The notes under the pieces were generated by a model. It ran no database searches. It was given only the letters and a program-made list of their open reading frames with translations, and was not told where the DNA came from. Below, one piece after another: positions 24,621 through 34,487 of a stretch of 64,000 bases of DNA (its first letter is position 1; every line of letters starts with the position of its first letter). The stretch comes from Phoronis australis. Lineage: Eukaryota > Phoronida > Phoronidae. A program made the position numbers and the translations under genes. The stretch covers positions 197,174 through 261,173 of the forward strand of contig NMRA01000030.1 of NCBI GenBank assembly GCA_002633005.1, given 5' to 3'.

Positions 24621-25768
24621 GTCTCTTCTTAAAACCAAACATTGTTTGTTCAAATTCAACGGGTTTGCACTTTCATCAACGTTGTTTACATCGGCAATTT
24701 ATTTCCTTGCGTGATAATTTCTAATTAAAATGTCTCTGATCAATATTTGCAAACATTGTCTTTTGATTGACAAGCAAACAGAACGATAGTTCCGCATCGA
24801 TAACAGGACATGGCGTTACTATGACAAACCATTGAAATTAGATGCTGCTTTAAGTCCTGCTTCGAAAGTGAATTAGCACAAGCTGCTGTCTTTGATGTCT
24901 TAAAAGACCTCTCTAATGTCGTTCTTCGACTCAAATAGAATACCGTTTCATATGGAAAGTGAAACACACGAGATACAGCCAAAGGTGCCTGATTTGTCTT
25001 AGAAGATAATGTGTTCGTGGCTAAATTGAAAACGTCAGGCCATGTCCATCGATATTCCTTGGACGGAGACATAAACGAGTTGAGTTGGCCAAAAAAACAG
25101 GAACATACGGTCTGAAGTTATGGGTTGATGTTACGCCGGTATTGTCGAAATTACCAACTGCTGACAATGTAATTTTCACTGACTAAAAACAAAATATTAC
25201 GTCTGGTTTTAAGACGACAAGTTTTGATCTCTTACAATATAGCCTTTTCGTTTTTACAATTCATTAGTCGGATGTTGAAGAATACGACACTGGCATCACC
25301 AAGACTACGAATGCATAATATGTTTCTAGATTTAATGTACGTCAAGACTCTTTGTCTGGTTCGAAATAAAATGTTGAAGACTGAAAACGCGGGTATTGGC
25401 CAATTAATTAGAGTAAAGTTGCGGTGGTTATCTTACTACATGTCTTCCTTGAACAATCGATTGAAATGTGCCCCTAGAGTAGAAAGCCGTTGGTGCGTTT
25501 GCCTAAAGACCCATGATCGTCGTGTACGAGTCGACAGGTGACAACTGCCTCAGTGACTAGTCAGAATATACACGGTGATTGGCCAGAACGTTCGCATGAG
25601 TCGAAGCAAAATCGCATGCAACTATGACGTCAGAATCCAAAACATCGCGTTATATCACCTGTCTCCTCGCTGCGATTATGTCATTTGACGATCACATCGA
25701 CAATCACAAGCGACAGTCTCATAGCGTATATAAAATTTTAGACTGTTAGTTTGTCTAATAGTACTTAC

Positions 25769-26183
25769 AACCGATGATCATCATACAGATGCTGTAAATC
25801 TTCTCTGAAGTGGTATTGGCGGCAACGTTACCGAATCCGACACTGGTCATGCATGACAGAGTGTAGTAAAGAGACGTCGAGTAAAGGCTTCCTTTATCCG
25901 GGCCTCCCAAAAGTTCCTGAGTCGCATTGTTCCTGTAAAACCTCATGTTGGTAACGTTATTTGCTAGAATCATTAGCCAACTATGAGAATAGCCCATTTT
26001 CGTCTCATCGTATCCAATCCTGTACCAACCGCACGCGAACCAATGCGCTACTACGACAAAGACGAAGATCAGCATAACCAGCAGCGCAGCACCATACTCC
26101 AACACGTGATCCAGTTTTCTTGCTACGCGACCCAGCCGCAGCAGACGCACCACTTTCAAAGCACTAAACAGGCTACTGATGCC
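25769..26183 (-). CDS. eag: eag exon 6: S4, S5, pore and most of S6 (copy contiguous with exon 5)
   Basis: Encodes residues 323-460 plus one base (415 bases, phase 0 in, phase 1 out). It opens with G-I-S-S-L-F-S-A-L-K, the S4 voltage sensor L-K-V-V-R-L-L-R-L-G-R-V-A-R-K-L-D at about 331-347, S5 about 353-377, a turret with sequons at Asn398 and Asn408, the selectivity filter S-V-G-F-G-N at 436-441, and the start of S6. The acceptor is TTTAATTTGCAG; the donor GGTT|GTAAGT completes Ser461 with exon 7. A second, nearly identical copy lies at 19180-19594. This copy is favoured as the reference because it is joined to exon 5 by continuous sequence. Relative to the other copy it has Tyr at 405 instead of His and one silent change. 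Confidence 0.95.
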
Positions 26184-26905
26184 CTGCAAATTAAATATAG
26201 AAGACGCATTAGGAAAAGTAACCAAAAATCACATAAGCATACATAGGAGTGCAACATGTGAAAAGATTCAAAACTGGAAAACTGGTCAACTAACTGGTCA
26301 ATGTAGTTTTTCTAATTTTGCATGTAAGTGCACTCTAGGTGCGCAACTATAACAATACCTAATTACTGAACGGAACGATAAATGTAATCATAGAGTAGAA
26401 CATTTGGTAATAGATCAACAGTAGTAAGTGGATCCAAAGTAAAAACCAGTGCTCACGCATTTAATGGGTGAAAGATGATTGCTTCAGTATGGTCGGAAGT
26501 CGGGACTTGTGAGTGAAGTTAAAGGACAATAATATCTTGGTGTAAAGTACCTACGACAGGGGTGAAATGGAAGTCCAGTTATTCATTTGAGTAAAGGGAA
26601 AACAAAGTTTAAGATAGGAATGCACAACACCTGTCAATTCTTGGCGTAAAAAGAAGTCGAAGTTTGGTAGGTGAATTGGAAGGACAATTATTCGTTAATT
26701 TTGTAGCAACGGAACATTGGTGATAGCATTGGGTTTGATATTAGTTGAGCTTGGTGTAACTTCTCCTATGGTTTTTGTCCCATTTTACTGATCAGACCTG
26801 TTTTCTTTTGAGAAGTATGTTAATACGTTTTACTGTTGACCAGTTACCTTTATAAACATGCCCGGATGTAAGCGAAGTTGTTCGAAATTTATCAAAGGTA
26901 CTTAC
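26184..26905 (-). other. eag intron 5
   Basis: 722-base GT-AG intron at the H-V-D-E|G-I-S-S junction, the site of the alternative 27-residue exon in vertebrate KCNH1. I saw no convincing extra exon in it. Confidence 0.9.
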
Positions 26906-27301
26906 CTCGTCAACATGTTGGAAAGCATTGAAGACGTCATAAGGCAAGCAAGACAACAAATCGATGAAGAACCAGCTCTTGAGATAGTTCATCCGTATTA
27001 TTTTGGGGTCGGATACTATTTCTCCAGCGGGACCAACGAATGTGGTATGAAAGTTCAAAATGATGTCAATGAAAAATATGACATCAACGATGGAATCTAC
27101 CACGAGAAGTGGCACGTCGTCCATGGTCTTGTTTTTGAATGCCACGTTATAGGGCACCATGATGGCGGTGTAGAAAGTTAACAATAAGATGAGCCAGTCC
27201 CACGTGGACTTGAAGGCACAGTAATGCAATATGATATGTGGCGGTGTTTTGGGTGTTTCCTGTCTGTATTGTGGTAATACGTCCGAGTTCAAATTCATCA
27301 T
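26906..27301 (-). CDS. eag: eag exon 5: transmembrane segments S1-S3
   Basis: Encodes residues 191-322 (132 complete codons, phase 0 at both ends). It carries the EAG-specific [18 protein letters not shown] pre-S1 motif, S1 (about 223-245), S2 with conserved acidic residues [17 protein letters not shown] (about 255-278), the F-V-G-P-A-G-E loop, and S3 [13 protein letters not shown] (about 300-312). The acid pairs in S2 and S3 are the usual partners of S4 arginines. The acceptor is AAAATTTCAG and the donor GACGAG|GTAAGT. It ends exactly after H-V-D-E, the point where vertebrate KCNH1 can include or skip a 27-residue insert. Confidence 0.96.
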
Positions 27302-29478
27302 CTGAAATTTTGAAAATGGCATTGTACGAGAGTTAACGTCTACACCTAAAACTATGCTCAGTACTGAGCTGGGGTACGTTTCGTAAAGTAAATTTCTTGG
27401 GAGTTTGGCGGTATCCGACAAAGCCAGGTGAAAGGTAATTGTCTCTCAAAAACCGTAGTTTCTAACAGAAGCTGGGTTTCCTGTAGATGCCTCTCTCTCT
27501 AGTTGAAACCGGGATTGAGAAAGGTTGAAATTAATAACCGCCAGGTCTCAAACAGAAGCCGATGGTCCAATAAAAGTCAGATCTCCAGTATCAACTGGCT
27601 CAGCCATATCCCGTAAAAGCATGACACGTCGACCTTGTTGCAGACGATTGGTGAATGCGATTTCTATCTCTTTGTCATCGTGGTTTAGGCCAAGTAATAA
27701 ATAAACGTTGGGTCTCTAATGCAGTGACGGATTTAGGGAGGGGAGCAAGGGGGCCATGGCCCCCCTAAAGTTCTCCCAAATACCATTTGGCAGTTCGGGG
27801 TGTGAGTTGCTAACTAGCGTGTGCCCGCACCCAGGAGGGCTCGGAAAAAACCCGTTTACCGTTGTTTTTTTAATAATAAGGTTCACAAACCCAAAAATTC
27901 GAGACCCCCTGCATCCTACATTTTAGGCTGGGCCCGCGCATGTGGCGAAATTCTGGTTGTTCCTGTGCCCTGGCCCCCTGAAAATCCTGGATCCGCCCCT
28001 GTAATGGAAGCGTGCCCTCCACTAGAGGCCGCTCTGGAGCACGCCTGCAATTACTAAACGCTCAGCTTCTATAAGAAGATTCGGTGAAAGCTAGGCTAGC
28101 AATATGGCTAACAGCGAAATGAGAAGGCGAGGCTGGAATGTTGAATTATCATGGAAGTAAACTCAATATTTCCTGCCTATTTGCCAAGATTTCACGTTGA
28201 ATCTCGCGAGTGTCTAACGTTACGGAAAGCGCCCCAGATACATGCCTTCGTATCATGCGTTTGTTCGTTTATACTTGTACTTAAATTACTATGGCCGACC
28301 AGTGAATAATTCAAGCATCCGCATTTAGTTCGCAATGTTCAAACTTTCTATACAACAAACACCAACAAATTGTATTTAGGCACCTTAGGAACCTAGAACA
28401 GTACTCCTACTTTAAAATTTAATGGAAAATCAAGGTCACCCTTCCAATGGGAAATTACTCGCCATGGACCCTTAATGGCTGAAATAAGCAGAGGCAAAAA
28501 AGTCCAAGTTAGTGACCACGGAAGGAGTGAATGTCCTGAATATGACAGGACAGGAGTGCTAACCACCATTTTATAGCAGGAAAGTAAATGGTGGGAACAT
28601 AGGCACGAAGGTTGTCATAAGCATAACTTTATTATACTTGATGAACTTCCCAATTAGTGAATCTTAGTTCGATGCAAATTCACTGTCTGTGCGATATTTG
28701 TGACAGAAAAGGAATAAAAACAGCAAGAATATAACATTTTCTTTTCTTACTAGTAATAAATGCCACTTTAAAATGTCAATTCTCTTCGTCCACGATTGTC
28801 CTTGTTTTTCTCAAACTGTGTGTACTTTTCAGTGTTTCGGCATTTGTTACATTTTACCTTCAAAACAGCCAAGTTAGTGCACAACAACGAGTCGTCATAA
28901 CGCCAAAACCGGGGTTTTTCCTTTGTGACTATTGGGAAATTTGTTCAGTGGCTGCCATTTAGTATAAAAACTTCTATGGTGGCTTTTGAACAAGTCCACT
29001 GCAGGTATGAGTAATGCGATGGGAAAGCTGACATTTGAGTTGAATAACAAAGCTCGTCTGCGGTGCGATTTAGTCTGTTTCGGTCACGGATATCGACAGT
29101 TTTCACATAGAACTTGCCTGAATCTGCAAAGATTGACTGTTTTGAACGTATGAATGACCATTTATTCAAGAGGGTACCGGACACACCCACGTCTAGAACC
29201 CCAACCACCGAGAGCATGAACATAAACGCTGGCATAACTTAAGTGGGGTAAGACGATTTCCATTCACCTAAAAGCACTATAAAATTGTTATTTTATTAGT
29301 CCATGCAAAATGGGCTCGTAAATCATGTTGAATGGTTTAATGAATAAAGTCAGCAACTAAATCAAGGCTGAACCTTAGAAAAGAAGTGTATTTCGTTCTC
29401 ATTTTGCATGATCATAAGGATTGGCATGGCATGATTGCAACTTTTGGAGGGTGTTTCTTTAATTACTAGATGTCTTAC
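27302..29478 (-). other. eag intron 4
   Basis: 2.2-kb GT-AG intron containing the 280-base MITE at 27722-28001. The remainder (28007-29478) shows no supported feature. Confidence 0.9.
27722..28001. mobile_element. 280-base MITE with 5-base target duplication
   Basis: Begins CAGTGACGGATTTAGG, ends CCTGGATCCGCCCCTG, and is flanked by TAATG on both sides (27717-27721, 28002-28006). It sits in eag intron 4 and is non-coding. Confidence 0.8.
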
Positions 29479-29603
29479 AGTAGCGATCTGAGACGGTCGT
29501 GAGTCTAGCTTAGATATGTTGGACAGGTTGGACGTCTGGAACTGAAGTAGCACTGATCGGTTCCTCGTCACAGATTTGGCCAATTTAGCAAACTTGCTGA
29601 TAC
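29479..29603 (-). CDS. eag: eag exon 4: PAS-to-S1 linker
   Basis: Encodes residues 149 (shared) to 190. The peptide G-I-S-K-F-A-K-L-A-K-S-V-T-R-N-R-S-V-L aligns with the vertebrate G-W-G-K-F-A-R-L-T-R-A-L-T segment, and its tail S-R-P-S-Q-I-A-T replaces the vertebrate H-S-R-L-A-E-V region. The acceptor is ATCTTTACAG and the donor ACT|GTAAGA. The exon is 125 bases, entering with two and leaving in phase 0. The linker is the least conserved of the N-terminal exons, but its position and phases on both sides leave little doubt. Confidence 0.92.
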
Positions 29604-30624
29604 CTGTAAAGATATATTTTCTGTTTAATTCTTGGAAACGGGTTATCATCAGTAGTAAAATCCTGTTACGCGTTTCCCCACTTTCTTAAGACACGAGAAT
29701 AAATTTATCCCCAAGCTCCACGACAGAGGCTGACTCCCAATGTGATCCATTGTTTAGATTCAGCGAGGTGAGGTGTTATCTGGAAATAAGCATCAGTGAT
29801 TAATTGGATCGAAATTACAGGTGAATCTGAGAGGCTTTGAATCTAGAAATTTCTCGTTCGTTACTTAACAGCTACGGGCACACAATAGACGTTTTCAAAG
29901 GGCGATGTAATATGTCTGGTTTTCAATTGCCAGTGGATTGGCTAAAACTGGAGGAAATATATACGCACGACTTCCTAATCAATGCACTAGATTGAAATGC
30001 ATTTTGATGAATGCGAAGGACACACGATTTCAATAACACCACCTCACCTTTCTTACAAAGACTAAAAATAGATGTTGGGAGTGTACTCTCAGCGTTCCTT
30101 AATCATCATTTATCAAGATGCAGTGAAATTAAGACCTTCCGATTTTTCTAAGTAAATTTGTACGTTAAAAATACATGATTTAGGTAATGGAATTATGTTA
30201 CTGTATTGTCATATCATGTAGTTTTTAACAGACAATAGTTCTTGTGCGTGCGCAACTACATCAAGTGGATAGTTAGAAAAATTATTTGTTCTGCAGAATG
30301 CATGACTCATCACATGTAGTGGGATTTTCATTTATCATTAACTTCCACATTTGTATTCTTTAAACCCTTTGGGTAGACGCGACAGTTCCATCCTTCAAAA
30401 CATGAGTGCTCTAATTAACCACGTACTTGTGAAAATTCCTAAACAAATACAAGACCTAGACTCGTGTGCATTAAGGTGACCACAGGGGGTACTGCAGCAA
30501 CAGAGCACAGGTGCTACAGGTCTAGGGGTTTCAGAGATCTTTGAATTCCTTGTGTCCACCATAGTATAACCTCGAAGCGTGTGACTGGACAACTGTAGCT
30601 GTAATAGGTCAGTATTTTGCTCAC
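29604..30624 (-). other. eag intron 3
   Basis: 1.0-kb GT-AG intron. Nothing else recognised. Confidence 0.9.
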
Positions 30625-30759
30625 CATTTGCTTGTAAGTTGGTCGACTCAATAGGCTGCTTTAAGGCGGTGATGTCTTTAAACGTAAGCAAGAAGAGGAC
30701 GACGATTTCTTTTTCATTCATGATGGGTGCGACGTGAAGTAACAACCACATGGGTTTAT
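30625..30759 (-). CDS. eag: eag exon 3: end of PAS domain
   Basis: Encodes residues 104 (shared) to 148 plus one base. It contains [12 protein letters not shown], then [19 protein letters not shown], the final beta strands of the EAG PAS domain and the start of the linker to S1. The donor is G|GTGAGC just below 30625. The acceptor that gives the right frame and spacing is CCGTAG at 30760-30761, which has a poor pyrimidine tract. An upstream AG exists but does not fit the phase or the family spacing. The frame continues with codon N at the exon 2 junction and G at the exon 4 junction. Confidence 0.9.
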
Positions 30760-32367
30760 CTACGGTTACAATATACATCTTTGTCAAAACACAAAATCAT
30801 ATTCATCGTAACTTCATTAAATCTTACGAATTGTTTTGTTATTCTTAGCTGTGCTTTTGAACATACCTTCAGGAATCGCTTGCGCATGACATCAGGGTTC
30901 TATTTCTCCTTCCGTTCACCCTCTACTCTAACGGTCATATCTCGGAAGAACAAGAGACTGGTCATCAATACAATATAAAGTTGAATAGACCATTTTTCCA
31001 AATGTAGCAGAAAAGTGGGATAGACTCACCGCATTGTTTCAAAATATTGCATGAAAGTCTACATAGCCTAGCACCAATAAGTTAGCACTGTGGAAAAATC
31101 CACCTTGCTCCTCCCGCTTATGCATGATCACGCTAGTATTCGCGAGATACCGCCGTGCAAACTGAAGCATGCCATCACTCTAGGTTTTCTCGCGCGTCTT
31201 GCGTTAGCGGGTGGCTGTGTCACCACCTGGCGAGTCTAGAGCTTAAACGGTTGAGCTCCCCTGGTTTCCACCGTGCTCGCCACCTATTCACCTCTAAAGC
31301 TTTTTATGAAATCAATTGTATCCGTGACCCGGGGTTCTAGTCTGTGAACTCGAAATATAAATTATTTTTGGATTAAACACACCAAACTAAACAAAAGTGT
31401 CCATGATTATGTGCTCGAGTTGATTTTTCTCACTCAAACAGGTTCACAGCCGACGGATCATTTCTCATCGTCGGACTCATCGTGACTTTCACACTAATAA
31501 CGTCGGCTAAGAACGTAAAACGTTTCTGACATTTTGAAAACAAAAACCAACTGAAACTGATAAACAATCAGTAGTCCCGAATTTAATGCAAGACACTCAG
31601 GGCTATAACTGATTTGGCAATTTGACTATGACCAGTGGTAGTTAGCGGCAACAACGGTGACAAGTTAGAAACATATACCTTCTTCTGAAGAAGAACAAAA
31701 GATGACACATTCCTATTTCACCGAGGCATGAAATTTGACTTGTGATTCTAAATAGCTGATGACGTTTGGGCGCTTGATGTTTACTGAACTTTTTCAAACT
31801 AATAATGATATCAATATATATGCTAAAAGCACCTTTATTTCTTCATTGGTCACCTGATAAGTTAGTTCAGCACATTGTATTGACGTCATGCTCGCTATTT
31901 TTGAAACTTTCAAGTCCGTTATAGCTATTTCGGTGTAAAATGGGTCAAATTTCTAAATCAACATGGAGCTTTTTTACGAAAATTCATATTTGTTGCTTTG
32001 TTTTCTAAACATTTGTCGGTTTTTAAATTGTGTCAGTTAGACTACGTTTCAAAACGTTTCCTTGAGTGTTGTGTGACTACTGACTTGTAACTATAACTTC
32101 GTCACACTGGGCTCACGTTTCCATAATCATTTAAGCTCCATAATTATGATAATTAGTACCGCCTAGTAGAAATTTGGTTAAACCTGCAAGTCAATATGTG
32201 ATATGAAAGGAAATATTAATTAATTTAGAAAATTTAAAACTAGCCCGATCATGGACGTTTCTTAATGAACTGCCACTCTCCATGTCTACTTAATAATCAA
32301 ATATATGCACTGACATAATTAGGCTATCACTTATGACAGGGTTGTCCAGGACGTTATATTTACTTAC
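30760..32367 (-). other. eag intron 2
   Basis: 1.6-kb GT-AG intron with a weak acceptor next to exon 3. Nothing else recognised. Confidence 0.88.
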
Positions 32368-32598
32368 TGTTTTTCTTATAAAGCAGAATTTCAATTTGGA
32401 TTTGAATTTGTTCTTCGAGAGCTCCTTTCAACTTGGACTTGGTCTCTTCTTCTGTAAGTTCTCCGAACATGAAAGAGCACGTACTACTTTTCTGCATAAT
32501 ATCTGCCCTGGTGAAGCCCGACATCTTGATGAAGCCATCGTTTGAGTAGACTACAGGATAGTCCACAACGCGGGCATTCGATAGTAAGAAACTGCTGT
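32368..32598 (-). CDS. eag: eag exon 2: PAS domain core
   Basis: Encodes residues 27 (shared codon) to 103 plus one base. It carries the PAS signature [16 protein letters not shown] followed by [15 protein letters not shown], diagnostic of EAG rather than ERG, which has C-T-C-D-F-L-H-G. The acceptor is TTGCTTACAG ending at 32599, and the donor A|GTAAGTA lies below 32368. The exon enters with two bases and leaves with one, fitting both neighbours. The family PAS domain does not bind a known ligand strongly and instead interacts with the cyclic-nucleotide-binding homology domain. The segment near [16 protein letters not shown] has an unusual alternating I/Q stretch. Confidence 0.95.
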
Positions 32599-32999
32599 CT
32601 GTAAGCAAAAGGAGAAAAGGATGAATGAGCCGGTCGAAAAGCATTCATCTGCATTATCTAATTGGGAAATATCATTTAACCAAAAAGATGGGTGGAGACG
32701 ATGTGACATTCCAACTTCAATCCCCTAAGCCCCAGACTAGGACCCCGATTGCAGACACCTAAGTGCAGTGCAAATTCAATTCCTGCGCTCCTGAACTCCT
32801 CACACGTTCTGAAAATACTCTGTGCCTGGAGACCAAACTCCATAGCTGAGGACAACGTTCCAGTAATGGAACCATGCTGGTCTGGGAATGGGGTTTGGGT
32901 GTTCGAAGAAAGAATTTAGCGGCGGGGCCATGGAATCATTTCAACCCATCTCGAGGCCAAATAAAAACTGATTCCTTAACACTGATAACCAACGTCGTC

Positions 33000-33185
33000 A
33001 TAATCACTACCGACATATCTTTTTATCATTTCTAACATCATCGTCACAGCCACCACAATTGTCACCATTACCACTGCCGCTACTTTAAACATCGCCGCTA
33101 TCGTCGCTACTACTATCATCACCACCATCTCCATCATCGTTGTCATCACCACCTCCTTCAGTCATCACCATCGTCGTCACATACT
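33000..33185. repeat. CAT/CAC-rich low-complexity tract
   Basis: Irregular trinucleotide-like run of CAT, CAC and CGT units in eag intron 1. Confidence 0.7.
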
Positions 33186-34173
33186 TGTTGGTACTATTAT
33201 CTCGATGGTTTTTATCTTTTTTATCTTAATTTCGATGTTTGGTATAAGAAAACCATTGACCACGTTTCAGTGGCTGAACACTTGAATGCTAGATGTCTCG
33301 AAAAATGTCGCATCTACAAGACGGTTGTTTCAGATGTGATATAGTCTTGTTGGTATTGTTTTATTTAACACATAAGCGCTAGTCAGAAACTGGTTTCATA
33401 AAAGTGGTAGATGTTTCGCTAATGAATCTCCATTCTATTGATGCTTATTGGTAAGTGAAATTATGTAATTTACTCAATGTTGTCTGTTAGCGGTTGTCAT
33501 ATTCCGGAAATGATAACCATGGGAGGGCATATGTTTTGCTTTTCCAGTATTCTCACAGTTCCAACTCTTCACGTCCTGCAAATTTTAACTTGGATTTGCA
33601 ATTAACTTGGTTAATGATTTATAACAACTCCTTGTTATTTCTGAACATGGCTTCTAACATGTATCTGCTCTTGGTTATCATGGTAACGAGCAGGTACTTC
33701 GTATAAGCATTTGTTTAGCTACTTTAATTAATTATGATTTGGTTGTGCAGATCATACGAACACGGTCAGCGATATCAAACAGGCGCTGTTTATAGATACC
33801 CAACAAATGGTCTCTAAAACAGTTTCAGATACAGAAAAATGATCTAACGTCCTTGAAAACAGATTTGCAACGTTGGCTATGTTAAGATAATTAACGGAAC
33901 TATACCATGAACGGTTTCTGCAGCGTCTGATTGGTCAGATGGCGAATAGCGACGTCTGGCGTCTGGGCAGCTTGTATGAAAATGGATATTCCATGGCAGC
34001 TGGTCAACATTTTAACACATCTTCTTAATTACGCCACGATAAGAAGTAATCAGCGGAATATCATATAAATCCAAAATTAAAAAAAAAAAACTAAAGAATG
34101 CGTCGTTTAATTTTATTTTATATGGTCGTTTCGTTTTGCACGCGATTTTTCGTGTTTGATTATGGCATGAAAT

Positions 34174-34487
34174 TTGTGCAACACTGGTTCAGTTAACTTG
34201 TGCGACACTGGTTCACTTAACTTGTGCAACACTGGTTCAGTTAACTTGTGCGACACTGGTTCACTTAACTTGTGCGACACTGGCTCACTTAACTTGTGCA
34301 ACACTGGTTCAGTTAACTTGTGCGACACTGGTTCACTAAACTTGTCTGACAGTGGTTCATTTAACGTGTGCGACACGGGCTTACTAAACTTGTGCGACGC
34401 TGGCTCAGTTAACTTGTGCAACACTGGCGGCACTTAACTTGTGCGACACTGGCGGCACTTAAATTGTGCGACACTGGTTCAATTAAC
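34174..34487. repeat. 24-base minisatellite, about 13 units
   Basis: Unit TGTGCRACACTGGTTCAST plus TAACT. Because the period is divisible by three and the unit lacks stops in some frames, open frames run through it on both strands as an 8-residue repeat (minus strand: S-E-P-V-S-H-K-L / T-E-P-V-L-H-K-L). Two unit types (CAACAC/CAG and CGACAC/CAC) partly alternate. It is intronic in eag, so coding use is unlikely. Confidence 0.95.

Larger units (their letters stand above)
12979..25768 (-). other. eag intron 6, inflated by the repeated segment
   Basis: As assembled this intron is 12.8 kb and contains the second exon 6 copy, the N run and two foldback elements. If the repeat is an allelic overlap the true intron is only about 6.2 kb (12979-19179). 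The part from 12979 to 13867 is unique and has no supported feature. Confidence 0.8.
20441..26226. repeat. 5.8-kb direct repeat, copy 2 (starts at assembly gap)
   Basis: Second copy of 13868-19637. It starts at the first base after the N run, and the homology ends where copy 1 meets the run. This is the arrangement expected when two contigs that overlap by 5.8 kb are scaffolded end to end instead of being merged. Confidence 0.95.

Noticed and set aside
26858-27181. 107-codon plus-strand open frame
   Set aside because: Antisense shadow of eag exon 5.
34113-34437. Open frames of 87-106 codons on both strands with 8-residue repeats
   Set aside because: They come entirely from the 24-base minisatellite inside an eag intron. 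No start context, splice sites or homology.
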